Shown one piece after another: positions 27,011 through 36,322 of a stretch of DNA of 64,000 bases. Position numbers and translations under genes: made by a program. The notes beneath the pieces are model-generated. The model made no database searches and was not told the DNA's origin. It saw only the letters and a program-made list of their open reading frames with translations. Within the stretch, counting starts at the first letter, position 1. Every line of letters starts with the position of its first letter. Source of the DNA: TMED78 sp036337035 (GTDB lineage Bacteria > Pseudomonadota > Gammaproteobacteria > Steroidobacterales > Rariloculaceae); contig JAYZFC010000002.1 in the NCBI GenBank assembly GCA_036337035.1, forward strand, positions 248,001-312,000, in the 5' to 3' direction.

Positions 27011-28362
27011 TGTAAAAACTCCTTAACTGAGCTTATATATTGATTTCCTCTTTCTACATAATTGTTATACATATCAAAACTTGAGCATGAAGGAGATAAA
27101 ATAATTGTAGTATCCTTATCTGAAAGTTCCCATGCTCTCTCTACCGCTTCTTTCATTGATATTGCATGCTTTACAGGACATATACTTCTTAAAACATCCT
27201 CTATATTTTTAGCTGATTCACCTATAACAACAGCTCCAATTAATTTCTCTTTTGATGCTTCTGATAGTTCATTAAAATCCGATCCTTTGCCTCTTCCCCC
27301 AGCAATCAGAACTATAGGATTGTCATAACTATTAAGTGCAGCAATGGTTGAGCTAATATTGGTGGATTTAGAATCGTTTATAAAAGAAATGTTATCTTTC
27401 TTTTCTATAAGCTGACAACGATGTGGCAACCCTCTAAAGTTTTTTAGACTACTAAAATCAATTTTTATATCTAATGAGCTAGCTAAAGCAATAGCCGCTA
27501 ATATATTTGATTCATTATGTGGCCCACTAATTTTTAAAGAATCTACTGGGAGTATTTCCTTACCAAATGCTGAATACCACCTAACATTTCCTATAGTTTT
27601 TATACTACAACCACTATCAAGATATTCTGATTGAGAAAAAGGTATAGATTTTTTCTTTGAATCTACCATCTTCTTAACTAGTGGATCATCATAATTAAAA
27701 ATAGCTAACTTAGAAAAATCAAATATTTTTTTCTTAATATTTTTGTAATTTTTTATAGTTATATGTCTATCTAAATGGTCAGGCTTAATATTCAATATAG
27801 CAGCAGAATTAGATAAAGGTCTATCAGTAATATCTAATTGAAAACTAGATAATTCCAAAATATATATCTCAATATTATCATCGATTAAGTCTAAAGCTGG
27901 TACACCTAAATTACCCCCGGCAGCAACTCTAATCCCATTATTAGATAATAAGTGCTCTAATATTGAAACGACCGTGCTCTTACCATTTGTTCCAGTAATA
28001 GCTAATACTGGTTTAGAAACTTTTCTAACAAAAATTTCTATATCACTTAAAATTGGTATTTTAATTCTTCTTGCTTCTATAAGTATTGGAATATCATTTT
28101 TTATACCTGGAGAAACAATGATTTGATCTTTTCCTTCCATCCAAGCAACATCTAGAGTTTCTAAATGAATTTTTATTTTCTTGGATAGAGATTTTAAGTC
28201 ATTAAGTCCTGGTGGATTCGGTCTACTATCAATTATAGTTACATTATGACCTTTCTTAGAAAAATAATTAGCTGCTGAGACACCAGTATCACCCAAACCT
28301 AAAATTAAAGTTTCTAACTTTTTAGGTTCATTACATAAATTTTTACTAGTATTAATTAGCAT
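27007..28362 (-). CDS. murD: UDP-N-acetylmuramoylalanine--D-glutamate ligase
   Basis: Adds D-Glu to UDP-MurNAc-L-Ala. 451 residues; ATP site ITGTNGKSTVVSIL in the central domain, and ILNIKPDHLDRH and NDSKSTNISSTIAAL, both typical of MurD. The N-terminal Rossmann part begins LILGLGDTGVSAANYF, about 18 residues after the ATG, so the N-terminus is slightly longer than in E. coli. Seven bases separate it from mraY upstream. Confidence 0.97.
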   Translation of the reverse strand: MLINTSKNLCNEPKKLETLILGLGDTGVSAANYFSKKGHNVTIIDSRPNPPGLNDLKSLSKKIKIHLETLDVAWMEGKDQIIVSPGIKNDIPILIEARRIKIPILSDIEIFVRKVSKPVLAITGTNGKSTVVSILEHLLSNNGIRVAAGGNLGVPALDLIDDNIEIYILELSSFQLDITDRPLSNSAAILNIKPDHLDRHITIKNYKNIKKKIFDFSKLAIFNYDDPLVKKMVDSKKKSIPFSQSEYLDSGCSIKTIGNVRWYSAFGKEILPVDSLKISGPHNESNILAAIALASSLDIKIDFSSLKNFRGLPHRCQLIEKKDNISFINDSKSTNISSTIAALNSYDNPIVLIAGGRGKGSDFNELSEASKEKLIGAVVIGESAKNIEDVLRSICPVKHAISMKEAVERAWELSDKDTTIILSPSCSSFDMYNNYVERGNQYISSVKEFLQ

Positions 28363-28369
28363 AATAATA

Positions 28370-29458
28370 TTACCTAATCTTCAGACTCGCTAGCCCAATT
28401 AAGACAAGAATTACCGTTATTATCCAAAATCTAACAATCACTTTTGGCTCAGCCCATCCCTTTAATTCGTAATGATGATGCAATGGTGCCATCTTGAAAA
28501 TACGCTTTCCTGTGATCTTAAAAGATAACACTTGTACAATTACTGATAGTGTCTCAATTACAAATACTCCACCCATAATAAATAGGATTAATTCTTGTCT
28601 TACCATTACAGCTACTATTCCTATTGCTGCACCTATACCTAAAGCCCCTATATCACCCATAAATACTTGCGCAGGATAGGTGTTAAACCATAAAAAACCA
28701 AGTCCTGAACCAGCTAGCGCAGCACAGAAAATCAATAGTTCTCCTGTTCCAGCAATATAGGGAATATCAAGATAAAACGAGAAATTTATATTACCAGTGG
28801 CATAAGCAAATACACCTAGTGCACTAATAATCATTACAGATGGCATAATAGCTAATCCATCCAATCCATCAGTTAAATTTACAGCGTTTGAAGTACCAAC
28901 TATAACTAAAGAAGAAAAAATAACATATGCAATAAAACCTAATGGAATAGATACGCTCTTTAAATAAGGAATAAGTAGAGACCTTTCAACATTAGGGCTC
29001 TCTGATAGAATATATATTATTGAAGTACTTATAATCGCTAATAATGACTGAAGAACAAATTTTTGTGAAGCACTTAAACCCTTAGAATTATTAAAGAGAA
29101 GTTTCTTATAATCATCAATAAATCCAATTATACTAAAAAAAATAGTTGTAGATAAAGCTATCCAAATAAAACGGTTATTGAGATCTGCCCAAAGCAAAGT
29201 ACTAAATATTATAGAAGATAAAATTAAGATACCCCCCATTGTAGGAGTTCCAGACTTAGATAAATGTGAGTCTGGTCCTAATTCTCTTACTGGCTGTCCT
29301 AAATTTTCACCTGATAATTTTCTAATAAAAAATGGTCCCAAAAATAAAGAAAATAATAAAGCTGTTAAGGATGCTAATATTCCTCTCAATGTCGAGTAAT
29401 AAATAACATTAAAATTATTATTCAATGAAGATAGATATTCTGCTAATAAAACCATCAT
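28370..29458 (-). CDS. mraY: Phospho-N-acetylmuramoyl-pentapeptide transferase
   Basis: Integral membrane enzyme that makes lipid I from UDP-MurNAc-pentapeptide and undecaprenyl phosphate. 362 residues, about ten transmembrane helices. Signatures: FIDDYKK (the Asp pair), NAVNLTDGLDGLA, and the periplasm-distal loop APLHHHYELKGWAEPKV. The first two codons are both ATG; the first overlaps the murF stop as ATGA, and the second start (29455) would match E. coli equally well. Confidence 0.98.
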   Translation of the reverse strand: MMVLLAEYLSSLNNNFNVIYYSTLRGILASLTALLFSLFLGPFFIRKLSGENLGQPVRELGPDSHLSKSGTPTMGGILILSSIIFSTLLWADLNNRFIWIALSTTIFFSIIGFIDDYKKLLFNNSKGLSASQKFVLQSLLAIISTSIIYILSESPNVERSLLIPYLKSVSIPLGFIAYVIFSSLVIVGTSNAVNLTDGLDGLAIMPSVMIISALGVFAYATGNINFSFYLDIPYIAGTGELLIFCAALAGSGLGFLWFNTYPAQVFMGDIGALGIGAAIGIVAVMVRQELILFIMGGVFVIETLSVIVQVLSFKITGKRIFKMAPLHHHYELKGWAEPKVIVRFWIITVILVLIGLASLKIR

Positions 29459-30831
29459 AACAAATTCTCATTTTGTTTATCTTTATTACTATTAGTTAGC
29501 TGATTAATAATTTTTTCCATCTTCATAAATCTAGATCCCTTAACTAAAACTACTACATTATCATCAAGATGCTCTTCTATTTTAGAAGTTAGCACTAATT
29601 CATCATCAAATGATTCAGACCCCTTACCAAATGAATCAGATGCTAATTTTGCTAAATCTCCAATAGTAAAAAGTAAATCACACTTATCTCTAGCATAATC
29701 TCCAATCTCAGAATGAAATTTTTTCTTATTACTTCCTAGTTCTGCCATATTGCCAAATACAAGTATTCTTTTTTGGCTAAATCCTGATAAATAATCAATA
29801 GCAGCTTTTGATGAAACGGGGTTAGCATTATATGTATCATCAATAATCACTGATCCATTTTTCCCAGAAATTTTAAATAGTCTTCCCTTAACCGGCTTAA
29901 CATTAGATAAGCCATAAGCGATGTCTTCTGAGCTCATTCCGCTCGCATAACTAACTAAAGCAGCAGCTAATGCATTAATTACATTATGAATTCCAGGCAA
30001 AGGTAGATTTATATCTATCAAATTATTATCTGGCAATGAGATAGTAAAACAAGAATGGCCATTAATATATTTTATTTTTCCAGAAATATTACAATTAGCA
30101 GAACTACTCAAACCAAATGTTAGCTTATTTTTAGCCTTACATCTTTTAAACCAATAATTACAAAAATGATCATCGGCATTAATTATTGCAAACCCTTTAT
30201 CTGAAGATAAGTGATCTAAAAGCTCCCCCTTAGCTTCAGCGACATCATTTACAGAACCAAAACCTTCTAGATGGGAAGCACTAGCATTTGTTATTAAGCC
30301 TATTGTCGGTTTTGCGATTGAGCTAAGATAAGATATCTCACCAGAATGGTTTGCTCCTAATTCTAAAATTAATACCTGATCTTTTTCCTTTAGGCCCATG
30401 ATAGTTATTGGCAAACCAATATCATTATTATAATTTTCTTTGCTTACGCAAACATTATTACTTTGCTTAATTATATTTGAAACCAACTCCTTTACAGTTG
30501 TCTTGCCATTACTTCCAGTTATCGCTATTACAGGTAAATCAAAATTTTTACGCCAAGCTTTTGCTAATGTACCCAAAGCTAATTTTGTATCCTTAACCTC
30601 AATCTGTGGTAAAACACTTTCAGATCTCTCAGATACTATTGCTCCAATTGCTCCTCTTTTTTGTGCATCACAAATAAAATCATTACCATTAAAACTATTA
30701 CCCTTCAACGCTATAAAAAGAGAGTCCTTGGTAAGATTTCTAGTATCAATACTAATATCTTTAAAAGAAAGATCTTCTCCAATAAACGTACTGTTTAACT
30801 CATGAGCTACTGATGATAATGTTTTTGTCAT
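29455..30831 (-). CDS. murF: UDP-MurNAc-tripeptide--D-Ala-D-Ala ligase
   Basis: Attaches D-Ala-D-Ala to complete the pentapeptide precursor. 458 residues from the ATG at 30831; the frame opens one codon earlier at TTG. N-terminal MurF domain with DISIDTRNL, ATP site ITGSNGKTTVKELV, and IDDTYNANPVSSKAA. The start overlaps the murE stop as TGATG, suggesting coupled translation. Its substrate comes from a Ddl ligase that is not encoded in this window. Confidence 0.97.
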   Translation of the reverse strand: MTKTLSSVAHELNSTFIGEDLSFKDISIDTRNLTKDSLFIALKGNSFNGNDFICDAQKRGAIGAIVSERSESVLPQIEVKDTKLALGTLAKAWRKNFDLPVIAITGSNGKTTVKELVSNIIKQSNNVCVSKENYNNDIGLPITIMGLKEKDQVLILELGANHSGEISYLSSIAKPTIGLITNASASHLEGFGSVNDVAEAKGELLDHLSSDKGFAIINADDHFCNYWFKRCKAKNKLTFGLSSSANCNISGKIKYINGHSCFTISLPDNNLIDINLPLPGIHNVINALAAALVSYASGMSSEDIAYGLSNVKPVKGRLFKISGKNGSVIIDDTYNANPVSSKAAIDYLSGFSQKRILVFGNMAELGSNKKKFHSEIGDYARDKCDLLFTIGDLAKLASDSFGKGSESFDDELVLTSKIEEHLDDNVVVLVKGSRFMKMEKIINQLTNSNKDKQNENLL

Positions 30832-32297
30832 CAATTTAATGCTCCTAAAGCTTTTTTTACTTCAGATAAATCGCTAAAATTTATTGTCTCTTCAGCTAAA
30901 CATTGTTGCTCTTCGTCACCTTTGCCTGCTATAAGAATAGTGTCTTCATATCTTGCACTAGAAACTGCATTAGATATAGCACTGAATCTATCTCTTTCAA
31001 TTAATAAACTTGGATGATTTTTAATGCCAGAGGATATATCTGAAATTATTCTATCCGGATCTTCATTTCTTGGATTATCATCTGTAAGAACAATATGGTC
31101 AGCAAGGCTTGCAACTATATTCCCCATCACCTTCCTTTTACTACGATCCCTAGATCCACCACAACCAAATACACACCATAGGTTTCCTTTTTTATTTCGA
31201 GACAAAAATCTTAACACTCTCTCTATAGAATCTGGTGAATGAGCATAGTCAATAATTACTAAAGGTTTTTCTTTACCTCCTCCAAGAGGTTGCATTCTGC
31301 CTATAACACCAGGACAAAGACTTAATAATCTAGATGCTTCAATTAAATTAACCCCTAGAGACTTAAGAATACCTAAAGAAATAATTAAATTTTCAGCATT
31401 AAAATCACCTAAAAGTGGGGAAATAATTTTACTACTAGATTCAGAGTCACTTACATCCATAACTATTCCATTAATATCACAACTAAGAATCCTACCAGTA
31501 ATATCAGCATCTGATTTCAAGCTTGTTGAAATCACCTCCACGCTCTTAGGTATTTTTTTGATCACTTTATTACTAAAGTCATCATCAAGAAAAACTACTG
31601 CTTTTTTTAAGGTTGGAATCTCGAACAAACTTAATTTTGCTATCTCATATGCATTATAAGTAACATGATAATCTAAATGATCATGAGATAAGTTTGTAAA
31701 CACAGCAACTTGGAACTCTAAACCGTCGATTCTATTTTGAGATAGGGCGTGAGATGATACTTCCATAATTAAATTATCAACATCTAAATCACTTATCTGC
31801 TTATGTAAAGAAAAACAATCTGGCGTTGTTAGGGTAGTCTCTTTTAATAGATTTGGCGGCATACCTTTGCCTATCGTTCCTATATATCCACATTTATATC
31901 CTCCATTAATTCTAGCTAATGACGAAATATAGGCGACTGAGCTCTTTCCATTCGTTCCAGTAACTCCAACTAAATTAAGATTACTCTTTTTTTTATAAAA
32001 AATATTAGCGTACTTACCTATTTTGCTGCCCAGTTTAGGAATGCTTATAGCCGGTCCTGAAATATCACTATCATAAGAATTAGAATCATAAACAATTGCA
32101 GCCGCCCCTCTAGCTAATGCCTCATTTTTATAATCTAATCCATGTTTCTTAGAGCCTCTAAGAGCAAAGAAAACTGACCCTGGTTTTACCTGACGACTAT
32201 CTAAAACAATATCATTAACCTTTATGTTTCTATATTCACTTGGAATTTTTCCTAATAAATCTTCTAAATTCATATCTCTTGATTGATCTTGATTCAT
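30831..32297 (-). CDS. murE: UDP-MurNAc-L-Ala-D-Glu--meso-DAP ligase
   Basis: Adds the third stem-peptide residue. 488 residues. N-terminal VNDIVLDSRQVKPGS, ATP site VTGTNGKSSVAYI, and the DNPRNEDP motif that selects meso-diaminopimelate over lysine. The cell wall is therefore the usual Gram-negative DAP type. ATG start overlaps the ftsI stop by 4 bases. Confidence 0.97.
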   Translation of the reverse strand: MNQDQSRDMNLEDLLGKIPSEYRNIKVNDIVLDSRQVKPGSVFFALRGSKKHGLDYKNEALARGAAAIVYDSNSYDSDISGPAISIPKLGSKIGKYANIFYKKKSNLNLVGVTGTNGKSSVAYISSLARINGGYKCGYIGTIGKGMPPNLLKETTLTTPDCFSLHKQISDLDVDNLIMEVSSHALSQNRIDGLEFQVAVFTNLSHDHLDYHVTYNAYEIAKLSLFEIPTLKKAVVFLDDDFSNKVIKKIPKSVEVISTSLKSDADITGRILSCDINGIVMDVSDSESSSKIISPLLGDFNAENLIISLGILKSLGVNLIEASRLLSLCPGVIGRMQPLGGGKEKPLVIIDYAHSPDSIERVLRFLSRNKKGNLWCVFGCGGSRDRSKRKVMGNIVASLADHIVLTDDNPRNEDPDRIISDISSGIKNHPSLLIERDRFSAISNAVSSARYEDTILIAGKGDEEQQCLAEETINFSDLSEVKKALGALN

Positions 32298-34012
32298 TGT
32301 GATAATTCAGCAATTACACTTTGCGATTTAATATCTATTGCATCAGGTTTTATAGAGGCAATTCGTAAAGCCCCATCCATAACTTTAGAAAATATTGGAG
32401 CAGCAACTTCTCCTCCATAATAAACATCACCTTTTGGCTCATCAATTATTACTACAATTATAAACTTTGGCTCTGTAACTGGAGCAAAACCAGCAAAAAC
32501 TGATGTGTATTTATTATCTGTATAAGACCCTAGTTCAGATTTTTTTGCAGTACCCGTTTTGCCTGCCACTCTGTAATTTTTTACTGAAGCAAGCATTCCC
32601 GTACCTGATGGAGAAACTACCCCTTCCATCATTAACTTTATATTACTAGCAGTTCGCTCAGATATAATCCTCTTTGAGCTCTGAGAAATATTAGGAGATA
32701 ATATTGATACTGGTTTTAATACACCATTATTTGCTATAACGCTATATGCTTGAGCTAACTGCAAAGCTGTAACTGATAATCCATATCCATAAGATAAAGT
32801 TGCTTGGGATGTAGGACTCCAATTTTGGGGTATATTAAATATTCCTGCTGATTCGCCCGGGAAGCCTACTCCAGTTAATTTCCCAAAACCAAATTCAGAT
32901 AAAGTTAACCATAATTGATTTTCTTCAAGATCTAAACCAATAATTGCTGATCCAACATTGCTTGATTTTGCCAATATAGTAGCCATATCTACTTCACCTA
33001 AATCAGAATAATCTTCAGTTATTACTCTTCCATTAACTTTAAGATAACCAGGAGAAGTATCAATAATAGAATCAAGATTATAATTTCCTGATTCCAAAGC
33101 TGCTGCTAATATAAAAGGTTTAATGCTAGAACCAGGCTCAAAAACATCTGTTATAGCTCTATTCCGATAAGCGCCTATATCAAACTTAGATCTATTATTA
33201 GGGTTGTAAAATGGCTGATTTACCATAGCTAATATCTCAGAATTTTTTGCATCTAATATGACAATAGATCCAGAAACAGCATCATTATCTTCAAAGGCTT
33301 GCTTTAATTCTCTATATGCAAAATATTGAAGCCTTAGATCAATGCTCAAAATTAATTCTTTGCCAGGTTTTTCTTTATTTATAAGCTCAATGTCTTGAAT
33401 TATTCTTGCTTCTCTATCTCTTAAAACTTTTTTACTTCCAGACTCTCCTTGGAGCCAAAGATCATATGCTAACTCTAGCCCTTCAATGCCATTATCATCT
33501 GTATCTGTAAAACCAAGTAAATGGCTAGTTACTTCACCTGAAGGATAGTACCTTCGATACTCCCTTTCTATTTCAATACCTGGCATATCTAATTCCAATA
33601 CCCGAATTGTCAAATCTGGGTTTACATGCCTACGAAGATAGACAAACTCTTTATCTAAATTGCTTGTGATTTTCCTAATTAATGTATCAGGATCTTGCTC
33701 TAATGCGCCTGCTAATAATCTAATTTTTTCTAATTCTGTAGGAAGCTCGTTAGGGTTAGCAACAATGCTATCCACCGGTGTGCTGACAGCTAAAGGCTCT
33801 CCAATTCTATCTAATATACTTGCTCTGTTAGTAGGTATTGGAACAGTTCTAACTTGTCTTTGATCGCCTTGGTCAATAAGAAAATCTTTTTCTATAATCT
33901 GTAGATAAAGAAATCTACCTTCTAATAATAAAGCAGCTACTAAAAAAGAAACTAATACAAATATAGGCCTCCATTTTGTCCAAAATAACTCTTTTTTATT
34001 ATTATTTCTCAT
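32294..34012 (-). CDS. ftsI: Division transpeptidase FtsI (PBP3)
   Basis: Class B penicillin-binding protein that cross-links septal peptidoglycan. 572 residues: cytoplasmic tail, one transmembrane helix (about 15-35), pedestal domain with GxxR-like motifs, and transpeptidase domain with the nucleophile Ser295 in EPGSSIKPF (SxxK), KSSNVGSA (SxN) and KTGTAKK. Overlaps ftsL by one base upstream and murE by four downstream. A beta-lactam target. Confidence 0.97.
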   Translation of the reverse strand: MRNNNKKELFWTKWRPIFVLVSFLVAALLLEGRFLYLQIIEKDFLIDQGDQRQVRTVPIPTNRASILDRIGEPLAVSTPVDSIVANPNELPTELEKIRLLAGALEQDPDTLIRKITSNLDKEFVYLRRHVNPDLTIRVLELDMPGIEIEREYRRYYPSGEVTSHLLGFTDTDDNGIEGLELAYDLWLQGESGSKKVLRDREARIIQDIELINKEKPGKELILSIDLRLQYFAYRELKQAFEDNDAVSGSIVILDAKNSEILAMVNQPFYNPNNRSKFDIGAYRNRAITDVFEPGSSIKPFILAAALESGNYNLDSIIDTSPGYLKVNGRVITEDYSDLGEVDMATILAKSSNVGSAIIGLDLEENQLWLTLSEFGFGKLTGVGFPGESAGIFNIPQNWSPTSQATLSYGYGLSVTALQLAQAYSVIANNGVLKPVSILSPNISQSSKRIISERTASNIKLMMEGVVSPSGTGMLASVKNYRVAGKTGTAKKSELGSYTDNKYTSVFAGFAPVTEPKFIIVVIIDEPKGDVYYGGEVAAPIFSKVMDGALRIASIKPDAIDIKSQSVIAELSQ

Positions 34013-34302
34013 TAGTTTCTATCTAGTAATATAACTACCTTATCCTGCTCAGGGATGACTAAACTTAACTCATCTCTAGCAATGCTCTCTATTCTAGGAT
34101 GAGTGCTCCAAGTGCTTTCTTCTAACTGCAACCTTCCCCACTCAATTTGAAGTCTATCCCTTTCTCTATTTAAAGACTCGAGCTCTATAAAATTTTGTCT
34201 TGCAAAATGTTTTATCTGAACAATCCAAATTCCAGAAAAACACAAAACGAAAACTAGGGTGACATAAAAGAGAATCATTTTTATTTGATGATTAAATTTC
34301 AT
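34012..34302 (-). CDS. ftsL: Cell division protein FtsL
   Basis: 96-residue bitopic protein that forms the FtsQLB complex. A transmembrane helix (about 9-28) is followed by a coiled coil rich in Leu, Glu and Arg (ELESLNRERDRLQIEWGRL) and the ARDELSLVIPEQDKVV tail typical of FtsL. Short and poorly conserved, so the call leans also on position between rsmH and ftsI. Overlaps rsmH by 11 bases and ftsI by 1. Confidence 0.9.
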   Translation of the reverse strand: MKFNHQIKMILFYVTLVFVLCFSGIWIVQIKHFARQNFIELESLNRERDRLQIEWGRLQLEESTWSTHPRIESIARDELSLVIPEQDKVVILLDRN

Positions 34303-35239
34303 TAAAAACCACTCTTTCGCAAACTCTTAACCTAGCGCTTCTAGCTCTTGGGTTTTTTGATACTTCTCGCTTAGATGGCTTAATAAGACCGCAAACTTTA
34401 GCTAATTTTGGTCTGGCATCCAAAGGCATTTGTGGCAGCCCTGAATAAATAGGATCCTCTTTCGACATATTTGAAATAAATCTTTTTACTATCCTATCTT
34501 CTAGAGAATGAAAACTAATAACACATAATCTTCCTCTACTTGCCAAGGCGCTAATTGATTGATTTAAGATATTCTCTAGACATTCTAGTTCAGAGTTAAT
34601 CTTTATCCTTATAGCCTGAAAAATTCTTGTGGAAGGATTTTTTCTACTATCTTTATATCCAGAAGCCTTCTCAACTATTTTTGCTAACTGAACTGTTTCA
34701 GTTATTTCCTTTTTTTCTCTTTCTCTTAAAATTGCCCTTGCTATTTGTCTTGCTCTTGGCTCTTCTCCAAATTCATAAAAAACACTTGTCAACTCAGACT
34801 CATTTACTTTATTAATCCATTCAGCAGCTGTTTGACCTACTTCTTGATTCATTCTCATATCTAATGGTCCATTTTTATTATAGCTAAATCCTCTTTCAGG
34901 ATTATCAAGCTGCGGGGAAGAAACACCTAAATCTACTAAAATTCCATTTGCCTTTTTGCCTTTAAGCTTCGACTCAATAATCTCCTTTAAATCTTCAAAG
35001 CTACCTCTATAAAATAAAAATCTAGAGTCCTTACAGTGTTTCTTCTGTGCGTATTGAAAAGCCTCCAAATCTTTATCTATAGCAATTAATTTTCCCTGAT
35101 GACCAAGATGATTCAAAATCTGCTCACTATGCCCTCCTCTTCCATAAGTTGCATCGATATAACTACCATCTGATACTATAGATAGATTTTTTACTGCTTC
35201 TTCCGTTAATACTGGATAATGCTTATAATTTTCTATCAT
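34292..35239 (-). CDS. rsmH: 16S rRNA (cytosine1402-N4)-methyltransferase
   Basis: Methylates N4 of C1402 in the 16S decoding centre; the 2'-O partner enzyme RsmI is encoded 1.1 kb upstream on the same strand. 315 residues. SAM site DATYGRGGHSEQIL, substrate region GILVDLGVSSPQLD, then GFSYNKNGPLDMRM and SFHSLEDRIVKRF. ATG start 7 bases after the mraZ stop. Confidence 0.97.
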   Translation of the reverse strand: MIENYKHYPVLTEEAVKNLSIVSDGSYIDATYGRGGHSEQILNHLGHQGKLIAIDKDLEAFQYAQKKHCKDSRFLFYRGSFEDLKEIIESKLKGKKANGILVDLGVSSPQLDNPERGFSYNKNGPLDMRMNQEVGQTAAEWINKVNESELTSVFYEFGEEPRARQIARAILREREKKEITETVQLAKIVEKASGYKDSRKNPSTRIFQAIRIKINSELECLENILNQSISALASRGRLCVISFHSLEDRIVKRFISNMSKEDPIYSGLPQMPLDARPKLAKVCGLIKPSKREVSKNPRARSARLRVCERVVFNEI

Positions 35240-35246
35240 TTAATCC

Positions 35247-35699
35247 TCATAAGGATAGAGACTCAAATTCTAATGGTAGTTGTGCTTCATTGTTGTTGCC
35301 CGATAACCACTCATCTCTTCTAAGCATCCATGAATTTTCATCCCATAGTTCAAATTTGTTACCTTGACCAATTAACATTGCATGTTTAGCTAAACTTGCA
35401 AATTCTCTTAGCTCTTTCGAAATTAAAACTCTACCTTGTCCATCAAGCTCAATATCTGTTGCATACCCAACCATAAGTCTTTGAGTTTCTCTTGCAGCCT
35501 TATTGAATGAAGGAAGTCTATCTAGCTTCCTTTGAATATCGTCCCATTCTTGAAGCGGATAAATCAAGATACACTGATCTCTATCTACAGTTGCAACTAA
35601 AGACCCATCTGATTTTGATAAGAGCATATCCCTATAGCGGCTAGGTATAGCTAAACGCCCTTTTGCATCTATAGAAACTTTTGAAGCACCTCTAAACAT
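35247..35699 (-). CDS. mraZ: Transcriptional regulator MraZ
   Basis: First gene of the dcw cluster. AbrB-like DNA-binding protein of 150 residues with two MraZ repeats: FRGASKVSIDAKGRLAIPSRYR and, in the second half, ATDIELDGQGRVLISKELREFA. In E. coli it represses its own operon by binding direct repeats just downstream of the promoter. The matching repeats are seen here 9 bases upstream of the ATG (separate entry), so autoregulation is likely. Confidence 0.96.
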   Translation of the reverse strand: MFRGASKVSIDAKGRLAIPSRYRDMLLSKSDGSLVATVDRDQCILIYPLQEWDDIQRKLDRLPSFNKAARETQRLMVGYATDIELDGQGRVLISKELREFASLAKHAMLIGQGNKFELWDENSWMLRRDEWLSGNNNEAQLPLEFESLSL

Positions 35700-35707
35700 T
35701 AACTAGT

Positions 35708-35742
35708 TCCATTTTTATCCACTTTGATCCACTTTATCCCAC
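35708..35742 (-). promoter_or_regulatory. MraZ-binding direct repeats
   Basis: Read on the minus strand, four units start exactly 10 bases apart: GTGGGATAAA, GTGGATCAAA, GTGGATAAAA, ATGGAACTAG. The first three keep GTGG and the AAA spacer; the fourth is degenerate. MraZ boxes in E. coli and Mycoplasma are GTGG/TGGG-type repeats on one face of the helix. They begin 2 bases after the -10 element and end 8 bases before mraZ, as expected for an autorepressor site. Confidence 0.8.
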
Positions 35743-35743
35743 T

Positions 35744-35771
35744 ATTTTAAAGATCAGTCATGATGTGTCAA
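35744..35771 (-). promoter_or_regulatory. Sigma70 promoter of the dcw cluster
   Basis: Minus-strand TTGACA (35766-35771), 16-base spacer, TAAAAT (35744-35749): a perfect -35 and a 5/6 -10. Transcription would begin near 35737, about 38 bases before mraZ and inside the MraZ repeats. As nearly every gene from mraZ to ftsZ overlaps or abuts the next, this is probably the main promoter for some 16 kb. Confidence 0.75.
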
Positions 35772-35937
35772 ACAAAAAAAATATACTTTTTTCATATATG
35801 ACAAGGAGTTAGGACTTATTTAGGCTTAAAAACAGTGCTCTAGATTGATTTAAAATCAAGTGCTTATAATTGAATGTTAATTGATTATATTAAGCTTAAA
35901 AAAGGTTAAATAATTAATAGTAAAAAAATGAAAAAGG

Positions 35938-36286
35938 GGTAGAAGTTGGCCTATAAGCCGGGTTCTGTCTTGTGCAGTCATTCATCTGGGAAGAGTGTCG
36001 CCACTCCTCTCTAGCAACCTACCCGGGAGCTTTATGTGGGCTTCATTTAAAACGCTCCCCTATTTGGTCTTGCTCCGGATGGGGTTTGCCTAGCCACAAA
36101 TGTTACCAATTGTGCGGTGTGCTCTTACCACACCTTTTCACCTTTACCAGTAATATTACTGGCAGTTTATTCTCTGTTGCACTTTCCGTAGACTCGCGCC
36201 TCCCAGGTATTACCTGGCATCCTGCCCGTGGAGCCCGGACTTTCCTCTGTCAATAAAAACAGCGACTGCCCAGCCAACTTCTACTT
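35938..36286 (-). ncRNA. rnpB: RNase P RNA (type A)
   Basis: Catalytic RNA that matures tRNA 5' ends. On the minus strand the 5' core GAGGAAAGTCCGGGCTCC and the 3' core GACAGAACCCGGCTTATA are both exact for bacterial RNase P. The P1 helix is visible: GTAGAAGTTGGC near 36273-36284 pairs with GCCAACTTCTAC at 35939-35950. About 349 nt, slightly shorter than E. coli (377). A CCCC and T run follow P1, so P1 may double as terminator. Exact ends are set by P1 and are approximate by a few bases. The 94-codon frame across it is not a gene. Confidence 0.96.
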
Positions 36287-36322
36287 ATAGACTATCACAG
36301 ACAACTTTTTTTATTAAATTAA

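Noticed and set aside
24768..35239. Frameshifted or broken genes in the dcw cluster
   Set aside because: All ligases and synthases have full length and intact catalytic motifs; the many overlaps are coupling, not errors.
35972..36256. 94-codon open frame on the plus strand
   Set aside because: It lies wholly inside the RNase P RNA gene on the other strand, whose 5' and 3' cores are exact; the frame is incidental.
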